Shown: positions 42,118 to 51,472 of the stretch, one piece after another
Numbering within the stretch: position 1 is the first letter of the stretch
Layout of the letters: the number at the start of each line of letters is the position of its first letter
Origin: Bradyrhizobium agreste
GTDB taxonomy: Bacteria; Pseudomonadota; Alphaproteobacteria; Rhizobiales; Xanthobacteraceae
DNA length: 64,000 nt
Reading direction: 5' to 3'
Assembly: GCF_016031625.1 (NCBI RefSeq)
Contig: NZ_JACCHP010000017.1
Location: 124,001 to 188,000 of the forward strand
Made by a program: the position numbers and the translations under genes
Notes under the pieces: model-generated
The model's input: the letters and a program-made list of their open reading frames with translations, nothing else
The model's database searches: none
Told to the model about the DNA's origin: nothing

Positions 42118-42899
42118 TGTCGCCAGCCGGCATGACCAAGCGCGCTGCCCCGGTGCTCGCTTGCATCGGATTGCTGGTGGTGTGGCAGGTCGCATCACTG
42201 GCGCTGAAGAATGACAGCTTCCCGACTGCGATGGGAGCGATCACGGCGATTCCGGACATCCTTGGCGACAAGGAATCCCTGGTCAATATTCTGGCCTCGC
42301 TCCGGCGCATGGCGATGGGATTTGGTGCGGCCGTGCTCGTGTCGATACCGCTTGGCCTCTTGATGGGGCGTAGCGCCGCGATTGCGGCCTTCTTCAATCC
42401 GCTCCTGATGGTGATCTATCCGGTGCCGAAGGCGGCCTTGATGCCGATCATCATGCTGTGGTTGGGCGTCGGCGACATCGCGAAGACGCTTGTGATCTTT
42501 CTTGGCGTCAGCCTGCCCGTGATTTATCACAGCTTCGAAGGCGCCAAGGCGGTCGAAGAGAAGATGCTGTGGTCCGGTGCTGCGATGGGGCTCTTGCCGG
42601 TGCAACGTCTGGTACGCATCGTGCTGCCGGCGGCGCTGCCGGAGATTTTGACGGGGTGCCGTACGGGATTGGTGTTGGCGCTGATCACGATGATCACGAG
42701 CGAGATGATTGCCCGTCAGTCCGGTGCCGGGAACATTCTGTTCAATGCGCTCGACATGGGCCAATACGACACCGTCTTTGCGATGATCATCATCGTGGGG
42801 GCGATGGGAATCTGCCTCGACGCGATTTTCGAAAGGGTTCGTGCCAGGCTCGTGCGCTGGTCCGAGCCGCAGTTCGACATGCCGCTGAGCTTCTCATGA
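42114..42899 (+). CDS. ABC transporter permease 1
   Basis: A 261-residue inner-membrane permease of the SsuC family with about six helices. The EAA-type loop (FEGAKAVEEKMLWSGAAMG) contacts the ATPase. It overlaps the ATPase stop by 4 bp and the next permease start by 4 bp. Confidence 0.9.
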   Translation: MMSPAGMTKRAAPVLACIGLLVVWQVASLALKNDSFPTAMGAITAIPDILGDKESLVNILASLRRMAMGFGAAVLVSIPLGLLMGRSAAIAAFFNPLLMVIYPVPKAALMPIIMLWLGVGDIAKTLVIFLGVSLPVIYHSFEGAKAVEEKMLWSGAAMGLLPVQRLVRIVLPAALPEILTGCRTGLVLALITMITSEMIARQSGAGNILFNALDMGQYDTVFAMIIIVGAMGICLDAIFERVRARLVRWSEPQFDMPLSFS

Positions 42900-43663
42900 T
42901 GTCGCGGTTTCTCTCACCAAACGTCGTCCTCGGGATTGCGCCGATCATCCTGGTGGTCGCCTTGTGGCAAGGCTTGGTGTCTTTGGGCTTCGCGCCCGCA
43001 GTTCTGCTGCCGCCGCCGGGATTCGTCTTCAGCCGGCTGCTCCAGCAGCTCGTGACTTCGACGTTCCAGCACGAGATCGCGGCGACCCTGATCAGGCTGT
43101 TTGCCGGCTTCGCGATTGCTGTCGTGCTCGGTGTCAGCATCGGCATCGCCGCCGCTGCCAATCCGGCGATCAACGCCGTGGTTCGGCCGATCGTGCGCGT
43201 CTTGGCGCCTTTGCCCAAGGTCGCGCTCTATCCGGCCTTGCTGCTGCTGCTCGGATTTGGCCATGGATCGAAGATTACGTTGGTGGCTGCCGATGCTCTT
43301 TTCCCGATCCTGCTGTCGACCTATTACGGTGCGTCGACCGTCGAGCAGAAGCTGATCTGGTCGGCCATGGCAGCGGGAACGCCACGCTACGAAATCCTCT
43401 TCAAGGTGGTGCTGGCGGCGGCGATGCCATCGATCTTGACCGGATGCCGGATCGGCCTTGTCATTTCCTGCATCGTGGTGTTCCTGGCCGAAATGATAAC
43501 GTCGACGGACGGATTGGGGCACGCGCTCGTGACGGCGGCTCGAACCTTCCAGGCCGTTGACATGTTCGTGCCGCTGATCACGATCTCGCTGCTGGGCTTG
43601 GTCCTGAATGGGCTGCTGGGAGTCGTACGCTCGTACTTGCTCCGGGGCTTTCCCGAAGCGTAA
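42896..43663 (+). CDS. ABC transporter permease 2
   Basis: A 255-residue permease from MMSRFLSPNVVLGIAP, paralogous to the one before, with its own EAA loop (YGASTVEQKLIWSAMAAG). The two permeases probably form a heterodimer. An internal frame to 42458 is not the start; the overlapping ATG at 42896 is. Confidence 0.9.
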   Translation: MMSRFLSPNVVLGIAPIILVVALWQGLVSLGFAPAVLLPPPGFVFSRLLQQLVTSTFQHEIAATLIRLFAGFAIAVVLGVSIGIAAAANPAINAVVRPIVRVLAPLPKVALYPALLLLLGFGHGSKITLVAADALFPILLSTYYGASTVEQKLIWSAMAAGTPRYEILFKVVLAAAMPSILTGCRIGLVISCIVVFLAEMITSTDGLGHALVTAARTFQAVDMFVPLITISLLGLVLNGLLGVVRSYLLRGFPEA

Positions 43664-43695
43664 CAAACAAGAATCCATAAGACCGGGAGTGAGCC

Positions 43696-44742
43696 ATGCT
43701 GGCTGATCGCATCGAAGCAAAATGGATCGACGCATTCTGCGAGATCTTTGAGCGATGCGCGGTCAAGGCCGGCGATACCGCGGCGATCCTCTCGGAAACC
43801 CAGTCGCGCGCGCTGAACGTGCATCTCGCGGAGCTGGCCCTGCTGCGGATGGGGGCGCGGCCGTTTCATGTGGTGATGCCGACACCGCGTAACCGGCATG
43901 TCGTTCCGGTCCGCTCAACCGGGGCGAGCGAGGCGATCCAAAAGCTTGGTCCAGTCATCACGGCGCTTCAGCAGGCCGGCTTCGTGGTGGATTGCACCAT
44001 CGAAGGACTGATGCATGCGGTCGAGACGCCGGAGATCCTCAAAGCCGGCGCGCGGATCCTGGTGATCTCCAACGAGCATCCCGAAGCGCTGGAGCGCATG
44101 GTGCCGGATTCCGCGCTCGAGAAGCGCGTTCGTGCCGCGGCCAAGATGTTGCGCGCGACCAAGCGGATGCGGGTGACCTCGAAGGCCGGCACGGCTCTCG
44201 ACGTCGACATGGTCGGGGCCTCCACGGTCGGTGTGTGGGGCTGGACCGACAAGCCCGGCACGCTCGCGCATTGGCCCGGTGGAATCGTCGTCAGTTTCCC
44301 CAAGAGCGGGACCATCAACGGCACGCTGGTGATGGCGCCGGGCGACATCAACCTCACCTTCAAACGCTATCTGACGTCGCCGGTGAAGATGGCGCTGAAG
44401 GACGATTATGTCGTCGAGCTCGAAGGCGAGGGCACGGATGCCGCGATGATGCGCGCTTATCTCGCCGCCTGGGGTGATCGCGAAGCCTATGCCGTGTCGC
44501 ATGTCGGCTTTGGCATGAATCCCGGTGCGCGCTATGAGGCGCTATCCATGTACGACCAGCGCGACACCAACGGCACCGAAATTCGGGCCGTCTCCGGCAA
44601 CTTCCTGTTCTCGACCGGCGCAAATGAATTCGCAGGGCGCTATACGGCGGGGCATTTCGACCTGCCAATGATGGGAACGACGATCGAGCTCGACGGCGTT
44701 GCGGTGGTCCGGGAGGGTGTGCTCCAGGACGTCTTTGGCTAG
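43696..44742 (+). CDS. NicX-like 2,5-dihydroxypyridine 5,6-dioxygenase family protein
   Basis: A 348-residue protein of the M29-like/NicX family. NicX cleaves the ring of 2,5-dihydroxypyridine with a non-haem iron bound by His265, His318 and Asp320 (as I recall). Here H269 (SHVGFGMNPG) and H320/D322 (GHFDLP) fall at matching places with the same H-x-D spacing, so a ring-cleavage role is plausible. An aminopeptidase-like role for the family cannot be excluded. It is last in the transporter operon, which suggests the transported compound is a pyridine or related ring. Confidence 0.75.
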   Translation: MLADRIEAKWIDAFCEIFERCAVKAGDTAAILSETQSRALNVHLAELALLRMGARPFHVVMPTPRNRHVVPVRSTGASEAIQKLGPVITALQQAGFVVDCTIEGLMHAVETPEILKAGARILVISNEHPEALERMVPDSALEKRVRAAAKMLRATKRMRVTSKAGTALDVDMVGASTVGVWGWTDKPGTLAHWPGGIVVSFPKSGTINGTLVMAPGDINLTFKRYLTSPVKMALKDDYVVELEGEGTDAAMMRAYLAAWGDREAYAVSHVGFGMNPGARYEALSMYDQRDTNGTEIRAVSGNFLFSTGANEFAGRYTAGHFDLPMMGTTIELDGVAVVREGVLQDVFG

Positions 44743-45731
44743 CTGCGGTCGAGCACCGGGGGGCGCGCCAGTCCGAAGTGCCGGAGCAGGTCGACCATCG
44801 CCTGGAGCCGTTTCGCGCGATAGGCGTCGACGTCGAGGCCGGAATAGTCGAGGAAGCCGGCGCCCGTGCGCAGGCCGATCCGGCCTTCATGCATGTTGCG
44901 GGAAATGACCTCCGGCGCGCGATAGCGGTCGCTGCCGAGCGCGCCTTCGAGGTAACGGCTGGCGTAGTACAGGACATCGCCGCCGCCCCAATCGATGAAC
45001 TCGAGCAGCCCAAGCACGGCATAGCGCAAGCCGAAGCCGTAGCGAATCGCCTTGTCGATCTCTTCGGCGCTGGCGACGCCTTCCTCGACCATACGCGCGG
45101 CCTCGTTCATTGCCAGCGCCTGGATGCGCGGAACGATGAAACCCGGTGTGGCGGCGCAGACCACCGGCACCTTCCCGATGCCTTCGAGCAGCGTCTTGAC
45201 CTCGTCGATGACGACCGGGTCCGTCGTCTTGCCGGGCGAAACCTCGACCAGCGGGATCAGATAGGCCGGGTTGAGCCAATGCACATTGAGAAAGCGGCGC
45301 GGGTTCACGATCTCGCCCGAGAGATCGTCGACGAGGATGGTCGAGGTCGTCGACGCGATGATCGTGTCAGGGCGGACCTGCTTTGACGCCGCCCCCAGCA
45401 CCTCGCGCTTGAGCTCGACGACTTCAGGAACGCCTTCGAAGACCATTCCTGCTTCGGCCAACGCTGCGCCGCTCCGGCTCGCCGGCACCACCGAGACCCG
45501 CGCGATCAGCGGATCGACATCCGCGTCGCTGAGTAGACCCAGCTTGGACAGGCTGGCGAAGGTCTTACTGACTTCGCCGAGTGCGTCCGCCTCCAGCTTG
45601 GCGAAGTCTGTCGCGGACCGAGCCTTGACGTCGATCATCGTGACCTTGTGCCCGGCGTAGGCGAACGCGACGGCGATACCGCGCCCCATGCGTCCGGCCC
45701 CGAGACAGGCAATGTTGGCGCGACTGGTCAT
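44739..45731 (-). CDS. 3-hydroxyacyl-CoA dehydrogenase (PaaH/HbdA-like)
   Basis: A 330-residue NAD-dependent enzyme. Rossmann CLGAGRMGRGIAVAFAYAG at the N-terminus, catalytic His in NVHWLNPA, and the Asn/Glu elements (ASTTSTI, FEGVPEV). Oxidises a 3-hydroxyacyl-CoA in a beta-oxidation-like path. It is last in the minus-strand operon. Its TAG shares the CTAG tetranucleotide with the stop of the convergent NicX-like gene. Confidence 0.9.
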   Translation of the reverse strand: MTSRANIACLGAGRMGRGIAVAFAYAGHKVTMIDVKARSATDFAKLEADALGEVSKTFASLSKLGLLSDADVDPLIARVSVVPASRSGAALAEAGMVFEGVPEVVELKREVLGAASKQVRPDTIIASTTSTILVDDLSGEIVNPRRFLNVHWLNPAYLIPLVEVSPGKTTDPVVIDEVKTLLEGIGKVPVVCAATPGFIVPRIQALAMNEAARMVEEGVASAEEIDKAIRYGFGLRYAVLGLLEFIDWGGGDVLYYASRYLEGALGSDRYRAPEVISRNMHEGRIGLRTGAGFLDYSGLDVDAYRAKRLQAMVDLLRHFGLARPPVLDRS

Positions 45732-45734
45732 TGA

Positions 45735-46823
45735 TCAGAATCCATCGCGAAGCAGCGTCTGCAATTCAGCCTTGCTGAGATCGCCGAGTCCCAGCGTCTG
45801 GAGCGTTCGGCCACCTCGCGCAAAATCTTCGCCGCAGACGGCGCCGCCGATCGACAGGAATGCTTTGGCCAGCGGTGTGTCCACGCCAGCCAGGCCGGCG
45901 ACGGACACCAGCAGCGACAGCCCGAGTCGCAGATCCTCGCGCATGTAGCGGTGCTCGGTCAGCACGATCCGCTCGCGCCAGTCACCGGAATCGGTCAGAC
46001 GGTCGTGCGAGCCGCGGCCATACATCCAGATCTCGCCCTCTCTCGCATAATGGTGAGCGAGCGGGAAATGCGGCGCGCCGTAGCCGAGTGCCTCGCGCAC
46101 CGCGATGCGTTCTGCGTCGAGCGCGTCAGTGACGCGGCGGATCGCGGCTTGCGTGCCTTCCTTGTGAATGTCCCAGCGCTCGAAATGTTCGATCGGCCCT
46201 GCGTTCATCACGATCAACGGTGGATGAATGATCGGGCCCGCGTTCATCAGTGCGCCCGACAGCGCGTCTCCGCATGCCTCGATCACGTCCGGGAAAGCGC
46301 GTCCGATCATTCCGAGCGCGTGGGGCGCCTGGTCGAGCGGGAACACGCCGACCGGCAGTCGCTTGGCGCGGATGGTGATCGCGACCTCGAACGCTCCGTG
46401 CTTGCGGGTCAGCCACGGAAGCGTGCCCGTTTCGACAAAGCTTGCTTTGGCATGGTTGCCGGCATCTCGGGCCGCTTGGGCGAAGATCATCGAGCCAAAC
46501 GTCGCTGGCGGCAGAAAGACGACCTGACCGTCGCGCAGATGCGGCGCGAGCTGGCGAGCGATGTCCGCTTGCGCGAAGGCAGGAGCCGGGCACAGGATCA
46601 GCTCCGTGCCATCGACGGCGTCCGCCATGTCGGTCGTGACTAGCGCCAGCTTCGCGTCATGACGGCCGTTGTGATCCTTGACCAGGATGCGCGAGCCGGC
46701 AGCGCGATGCGCCGCGACCTGATCGGCATCGCGGCGCCAGAGCCGCACCTCATGGCCCGACAGCGCAAAATCGCCGGCCGCCGCGAAAGAGCCGTTTCCC
46801 CCACCCAGCACCGCGATCTTCAA
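45735..46823 (-). CDS. Octopine/nopaline dehydrogenase-family protein
   Basis: A 362-residue NAD(P)-binding protein: MKIAVLGGGNGSFAAAGDFALSG (Rossmann) and a C-terminal domain with NAGPIIHPPLIVMNAG, matching the opine-dehydrogenase family. Those enzymes reductively join an amino acid to a keto acid or do the reverse. In this operon an oxidative, catabolic role is more likely. It starts 4 bp inside the ligase gene. Confidence 0.85.
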   Translation of the reverse strand: MKIAVLGGGNGSFAAAGDFALSGHEVRLWRRDADQVAAHRAAGSRILVKDHNGRHDAKLALVTTDMADAVDGTELILCPAPAFAQADIARQLAPHLRDGQVVFLPPATFGSMIFAQAARDAGNHAKASFVETGTLPWLTRKHGAFEVAITIRAKRLPVGVFPLDQAPHALGMIGRAFPDVIEACGDALSGALMNAGPIIHPPLIVMNAGPIEHFERWDIHKEGTQAAIRRVTDALDAERIAVREALGYGAPHFPLAHHYAREGEIWMYGRGSHDRLTDSGDWRERIVLTEHRYMREDLRLGLSLLVSVAGLAGVDTPLAKAFLSIGGAVCGEDFARGGRTLQTLGLGDLSKAELQTLLRDGF

Positions 46824-48355
46824 GACGCTTCTCCTTGCGCGCGCGACTGCGCATCAAGCTGCTTCAGCAGGAAATGCTGGACCTTGCCAAGCGCCGTGCG
46901 AGGCAGGTCGGTGACGAAGACGATCTCGCGCGGAACCTTGTAGCGCGCGAGTTGCGCCTGAAGATGCGCCTTCAATTCGTCAGCCTCGAGCCTGCAGCCG
47001 GATCTCGCAATGACATAGGCGATCGGCACCTCGTCCCAGCGCGGGTCAGGCCGGCCGATCACGGCGCATTCGCTGACGTCGGGGTGTTCGAGCAGGACGC
47101 GCTCGACCTCGGCCGGGTAGACGTTTTCTCCGCCTGAAATGATCATGTTCTTCTTGCGGTCGCGGACCCAGAAATAGCCGTCGGCGTCGCACAGGCCGAT
47201 ATCGCCGGTGCGATACCAGCCGTCGTGCAGCGCCTCGCGCGTTGCGGCCTCGTTGCCCCAATATTCGAAGAACACGTTGGGGCCGCGCACGGCGATCTCG
47301 CCCGGCGTGCTCGCGGGCAGTTCGTCGCCGGCCTGATCGATCACCTTTGCTTCGCAGCACAGGCCGGCAAGGCCGGTCGACCCTGAGCGCGAGAGATCGC
47401 CGCCAAGCCGCGTGTAGACGGCGATCGGGCAGGTTTCGGTCGAGCCATAGACCTGAAGCACCGGGACATCGCGCGCAACGAAGCGCTCGATCAGGTGCGG
47501 TGGCACGATGGTCGAGCCGGTGGCAACGGCCCTGAGTGAGGAAAGATCGGCGGTCGCCCAGGCAGGATGCTCGCTCACCGCCTGAAGGATCGCAGGAACC
47601 ATCACCGTGAGTGTCGGCCGTTCCCCTTCGATGGCTGCAAGCGCGGCGTCCGGCGTGAAGCGCGCGTGCACCGTGACCGTCGCGCCCAATTGGAGCGCGG
47701 GCGTGGTCTGGATGTTGAGACCCCCGACGTGGAAGAACGGCAGCACGGTCAGCACGTGGTCGTCAGACGTCATGTTGTGCATGTGCTGGCTCATGACGCC
47801 GTTCCAGAACAGCGCCTCCTGGCGCAGCACCGCGCCCTTGGGCCTTCCCGTCGTGCCTGACGTGTAGACGATGAGCAGCGGGCAGGAGAGGTCGGTGTGC
47901 GGATTTCGGCTCGTGCCGTCACCGCGGGCCAGCAAGTCTTCGAACGTCGTGCCGCGAGGCGGCGTGAAGTCGAGGCCGACAACGGATGTCCCAGCCGCGG
48001 TGTGCCCAAGCTCGGCAAGCACTCCGGAAAACGCCTGCTCCAGCAACAGGACCTTGGCACCGGCATCGCTGAGAATGAAAAGCTGCTCGGCGACGGCCAG
48101 TCGCCAGTTCAGCGGCACCAGCATCGCGCCGAGCCGCGCACAGGCGTAGAGCACAACCAGATAATCCGGCCGGTTCAGGCTTAGAATCGCGACACGGTCG
48201 CCACGGCCGACGCCGAGCTCCCGCTTCAAGGCTGTCGCGGTCCGTTCGATCCGTGCGGCGAATGCCGCGTAACTCAGCCGCCTGCCTTCGAAGGCAATGG
48301 CCGTCTTGTCTGGCGCGAACGCCGCGTTGCGGTCGATCAGGCTACAGAGGTCCAC
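46820..48355 (-). CDS. AMP-forming acyl-CoA synthetase
   Basis: A 511-residue adenylating enzyme with TSGTTGRPKGAVL (P-loop, near 175), GSTETCP, the hinge YRTGDIGLCDADGYFWVRDRKKNMI and the catalytic Lys in RTALGKVQHF. It activates a carboxylic acid to its CoA ester. It is flanked by an acyl-CoA dehydrogenase and an opine-dehydrogenase-like gene; the acid is unknown. Confidence 0.92.
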   Translation of the reverse strand: MDLCSLIDRNAAFAPDKTAIAFEGRRLSYAAFAARIERTATALKRELGVGRGDRVAILSLNRPDYLVVLYACARLGAMLVPLNWRLAVAEQLFILSDAGAKVLLLEQAFSGVLAELGHTAAGTSVVGLDFTPPRGTTFEDLLARGDGTSRNPHTDLSCPLLIVYTSGTTGRPKGAVLRQEALFWNGVMSQHMHNMTSDDHVLTVLPFFHVGGLNIQTTPALQLGATVTVHARFTPDAALAAIEGERPTLTVMVPAILQAVSEHPAWATADLSSLRAVATGSTIVPPHLIERFVARDVPVLQVYGSTETCPIAVYTRLGGDLSRSGSTGLAGLCCEAKVIDQAGDELPASTPGEIAVRGPNVFFEYWGNEAATREALHDGWYRTGDIGLCDADGYFWVRDRKKNMIISGGENVYPAEVERVLLEHPDVSECAVIGRPDPRWDEVPIAYVIARSGCRLEADELKAHLQAQLARYKVPREIVFVTDLPRTALGKVQHFLLKQLDAQSRAQGEAS

Positions 48356-48357
48356 GG

Positions 48358-49647
48358 TCAGTCGTCCGTTTCACCGGCCTCGTAAAGCGCTTCGCGGCCG
48401 ATCCGGTCGAGGCAGAGCTCGGCGGTCCAGGGCAGCATTAGCGAACCGCAGCGGCTGTCCCGATAGATCCGCTCCAGCGGCAGCGAGCGAAGCATGGCCT
48501 GGCCGCCGCAGGTGCGGATCGCGAGCGCGGCGAGCTCATTGGCGCCCTCCATCACCGAATATTGCGCGGCATAGGCGCGCAGCACCTGCTCCTTGCTCGG
48601 ATTGGCGCGCGCCTCGGTCACGGCCTGGAACCAGATTGCCTTGATCTGCTCCAGCTTGATCTGCATCTGCGCCACCGCGATCTGCTTGGTCGGGTACATG
48701 CGGCGCTTGACCGGCGGCATGCCCGAGACTTCGCCGCGCAAGTAACGCACGGTGAAATCGTAGGCGGCTTGCGCCAGGCCCATATAGGTCGGCGACAGCG
48801 TCAGGAACATGTGGGGCCAGCGCATCGCGGCCTGGAAATAGACGCCGCGCGGCATCAGCGCCGAATCTTCCGGAACGAACACGTCCTTGAACAGTAGCGT
48901 CCGTGAGACCGTGCCGCGCATGCCGAGCGGATCCCAGTCGCCGACGACCGAGACGCCTTCTGATTTGGCCGATATCGCCAGGTAAAGCGTATTGCGGCGC
49001 GACGCCTTCTCGCCTTGCTCGATCTCGGTGCAAAGCACGCCATAATAGTCGGCGTGGCCTGAGAGCGAGGCAAAGATCTTCTTGCCGTTGACGATCCAGC
49101 CGCCTTTGACCGGTCTTGCTTCCGTGCCGAAAGCAACGCCGCCGGCAGCGGCAGCTCCGCCTTCGGAGAAGGGCTGCGAATAGATCGCGCCGTCCTCGAC
49201 GATGCGCTTGTAATGGATCGCGCGCCGCTGCTCGTGCTCGGCGCGCGTCTGCCCATCCATGTCCAGATCGTCGGCGAGGGGACCTGACCACAGCGTCGAG
49301 CAGACATGCATGTTCCAGGTCAGCGCGGTCGCGCCACAATAGCGGCCGATCTCGGCTGCCGCGAGTGCATAGGTCTGGTAATTCGCACCGAGGCCGCCGT
49401 GCTTCTTTGGCACGGCGATACCGAGCAGACCGACGCGATGAAGGTCACGATAATTCTCGGTCGGGAACGTCGCCTCGCGATCATAGGCCGCGGCGCGCGC
49501 CGCGAATACGCTCTGGCCGATTTCGCGAGCGCGCGTGACGATATCGGCCTGCTCCTCCCTCAAGCGGAATGCGACAGGGTCGAAGATCGGCGCATCCAGC
49601 GCGACCTTATTGGTCGTGCCAATCGTCTTGCTGACTTGCATGGTCAT
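48358..49647 (-). CDS. Acyl-CoA dehydrogenase
   Basis: A 429-residue flavoprotein: QPFSEGGAAAAGGVAFGTEA and DWDPLGMRGTVSRTLLFKDV fit the FAD/substrate-binding strands of the family, and the C-terminal bundle carries GANELAALAIRTCGGQAML. It shares an operon with the acyl-CoA synthetase two bases downstream. It probably introduces the double bond after CoA activation. A reduced-flavin oxygenase cannot be fully excluded. Confidence 0.88.
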   Translation of the reverse strand: MTMQVSKTIGTTNKVALDAPIFDPVAFRLREEQADIVTRAREIGQSVFAARAAAYDREATFPTENYRDLHRVGLLGIAVPKKHGGLGANYQTYALAAAEIGRYCGATALTWNMHVCSTLWSGPLADDLDMDGQTRAEHEQRRAIHYKRIVEDGAIYSQPFSEGGAAAAGGVAFGTEARPVKGGWIVNGKKIFASLSGHADYYGVLCTEIEQGEKASRRNTLYLAISAKSEGVSVVGDWDPLGMRGTVSRTLLFKDVFVPEDSALMPRGVYFQAAMRWPHMFLTLSPTYMGLAQAAYDFTVRYLRGEVSGMPPVKRRMYPTKQIAVAQMQIKLEQIKAIWFQAVTEARANPSKEQVLRAYAAQYSVMEGANELAALAIRTCGGQAMLRSLPLERIYRDSRCGSLMLPWTAELCLDRIGREALYEAGETDD

Positions 49648-49659
49648 CGCGCTGTCACC

Positions 49660-50475
49660 TTACGCTTTCGTCGCGAGAGAGTTCAGAAACCGCCCGAGAG
49701 CTTCGTCGAAGGCCTCGGGACGTTCGAGATTGGCGAGATGGCCGACGCAAGGCAGTTCGACATATTCAGCCCCTGGAATAAAGGTCGCCGTCTTGGCCAT
49801 CATCGCCGCGGGCGCGTTGTTGTCCTTTAAGCCGGACAGCAGCAGCGTCGGGACGGAAATAGTGCCAAGCGTGCTGCGCTGATCGAAGCCGATGAGAGCC
49901 AGCATCATGGCGCGATAGCTGGCCTCGGGCACGCTCCCCATGCATTCGCGGGCAATCTCCATCCCGTTCGGATCGGGATCGTCGCCGACGAGCTCCTTCA
50001 CCAGGGAGGGGGCCAGCGACCTCATCGTCTCCCCACGATCGAGCGGCCCGAGCCTTGCCGCGATGAACGATTTCTGCCAGTCGCCGTCCGCCTTCCCGAA
50101 GGCAGGGCTGGTCTGCGCCAGCACGACCGCGCGTGCCAATTTGGGGAACTGAACCAGCCACTTCTGAACGATCATGCCGCCGATGGAATGGCCGATCAGA
50201 ACTGGCCTGCTGACGCCGAGTTGCGCGATGAATTGCTGCAGCGCCTCCGCCAGGGCATCGATACTGACGCTCGCAAGCGGCGCCGATCCGCCATAACCGG
50301 GCATGTCCCATGCGATCGCGCGGAAACGGTCCCCGAATGTGGCAAGCTGCCGCCGCCAGGCCCGCGCCGCGCCGCCGATGCCGTGCAGGAAGATCAGCGG
50401 TATCGCGCCCGGATCGCCCGCGGCTTCGTAGGCGAAACGTCCGTCCGTCGTTAGCATTGGCACAGGCTGCGACAC
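49660..50475 (-). CDS. Alpha/beta hydrolase (PcaD/NicD-like)
   Basis: A 271-residue cytosolic hydrolase. Oxyanion loop FLHGIGGAARAW, nucleophile Ser97 in GHSIGG, His246 in VGHLANLERP and a candidate acid near Asp218. The family includes 3-oxoadipate enol-lactonase and N-formylmaleamate deformylase (NicD). Given the NicX-like gene 5 kb away, a NicD-type reaction is a possibility, not a claim. It is first in the minus-strand operon, opposite the SDR gene; two MarR-type sites lie between. Confidence 0.82.
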   Translation of the reverse strand: MSQPVPMLTTDGRFAYEAAGDPGAIPLIFLHGIGGAARAWRRQLATFGDRFRAIAWDMPGYGGSAPLASVSIDALAEALQQFIAQLGVSRPVLIGHSIGGMIVQKWLVQFPKLARAVVLAQTSPAFGKADGDWQKSFIAARLGPLDRGETMRSLAPSLVKELVGDDPDPNGMEIARECMGSVPEASYRAMMLALIGFDQRSTLGTISVPTLLLSGLKDNNAPAAMMAKTATFIPGAEYVELPCVGHLANLERPEAFDEALGRFLNSLATKA

Positions 50476-50537
50476 GCGACATCCTTCTGCTCGGCCCCAT
50501 CGATGCTAACAGGCCTGTGGGGGATGGAAAGCGATAA

Positions 50538-50629
50538 TTTTATACTTAAAGCAATTTTCGGGCCGCCTCCGATGCGACGCACTCGCCGGCCGAGCGCCGC
50601 TTTCGTTGCAAAAACTTGAAGGTTAAAAT
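50538..50629. promoter_or_regulatory. Two MarR-type operator sites in the divergent promoter region
   Basis: TTTTATACTTAAA (50538-50550) and CTTGAAGGTTAAAAT (50615-50629) resemble the TTTTAAGCCTAAAA palindrome found near the other genes of the anthranilate region. They lie between the minus-strand hydrolase operon and the SDR operon, so both could be controlled. Confidence 0.5.
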
Positions 50630-50669
50630 ATATCGGAAGTACGATCACGAGATCCGAGGGAGCCAGCGC

Positions 50670-51431
50670 ATGTCCGGATTGCCGCATTCGCCGCACGCGC
50701 TGGTCACCGGTGGCGGACGGGGCATCGGCCGCGCTATCGCGTCGGCTCTCGTCGGCGCCGGCGCGACCGTAACCGTGCTCGGCCGGAGCGCGGCGGTTCT
50801 CGACGAGGCGGTCAATGCAGGCGCCGCGCACTTTGCGGCTGTCGCCGATGTCTCGAACGAAGCGTCTCTGAAAGCCGCGATCGCCGGGGCAAGTGCGCGC
50901 AAGCCGATCGACATTCTGATTGCCAACGCGGGCAGCGCTGAATCGGCTCCGTTCGCGAAATCGGACAGCGCGCTCTTCAGCCGGATGATGGATGTCAATT
51001 TTATGGGCGTCGTGCATGCCGTCCAGGCCGTGCTGCCGGGCATGAAGGATCGTCCCTACGGCCGCATCGTCGCGGTGGCGTCCACCGCAGGGCTCAAGGG
51101 CTATGCCTATGTCAGCGCGTATGCAGCGGCCAAGCACGCCGTCATCGGCCTGGTGCGTTCGCTCGCCCTCGAGATGGCCGGAAGCAACGTCACCGTGAAT
51201 GCGGTGTGCCCCGGTTTCACCGACACCGACCTCGTCGCTGGGAGCATCGACAACATCATGAAGAAGACGGGCCGAACCCGCGAGCAGGCGATTGCCGAGC
51301 TCGCGAAGCACAATCCGCAAGGACGCCTGGTCACGCCTCAGGAGGTCGCAGACGCGGTTCTCTGGCTGTGCGGGGAGGGCGCGAGCGCGATCACCGGACA
51401 GGCGATCGCGGTGGCCGGTGGCGAAGTCTAG
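50670..51431 (+). CDS. Short-chain dehydrogenase/reductase
   Basis: A 253-residue SDR from MSGLPHSPHALVTGGGRGIG. The TGGGRGIG cofactor motif, the NAGSA strand, and the catalytic Ser/Tyr/Lys (VASTAG, YVSAYAAAKH) are intact. In this cluster it probably oxidises the 3-hydroxyacyl-CoA intermediate. It is followed 41 bp later by an enoyl-CoA hydratase and probably shares its transcript. Two palindromic operators lie upstream. Confidence 0.9.
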   Translation: MSGLPHSPHALVTGGGRGIGRAIASALVGAGATVTVLGRSAAVLDEAVNAGAAHFAAVADVSNEASLKAAIAGASARKPIDILIANAGSAESAPFAKSDSALFSRMMDVNFMGVVHAVQAVLPGMKDRPYGRIVAVASTAGLKGYAYVSAYAAAKHAVIGLVRSLALEMAGSNVTVNAVCPGFTDTDLVAGSIDNIMKKTGRTREQAIAELAKHNPQGRLVTPQEVADAVLWLCGEGASAITGQAIAVAGGEV

Positions 51432-51472
51432 CCTGTCTGGCAGGCACGGAACAAGAAAGCCAAGGAGATCCC

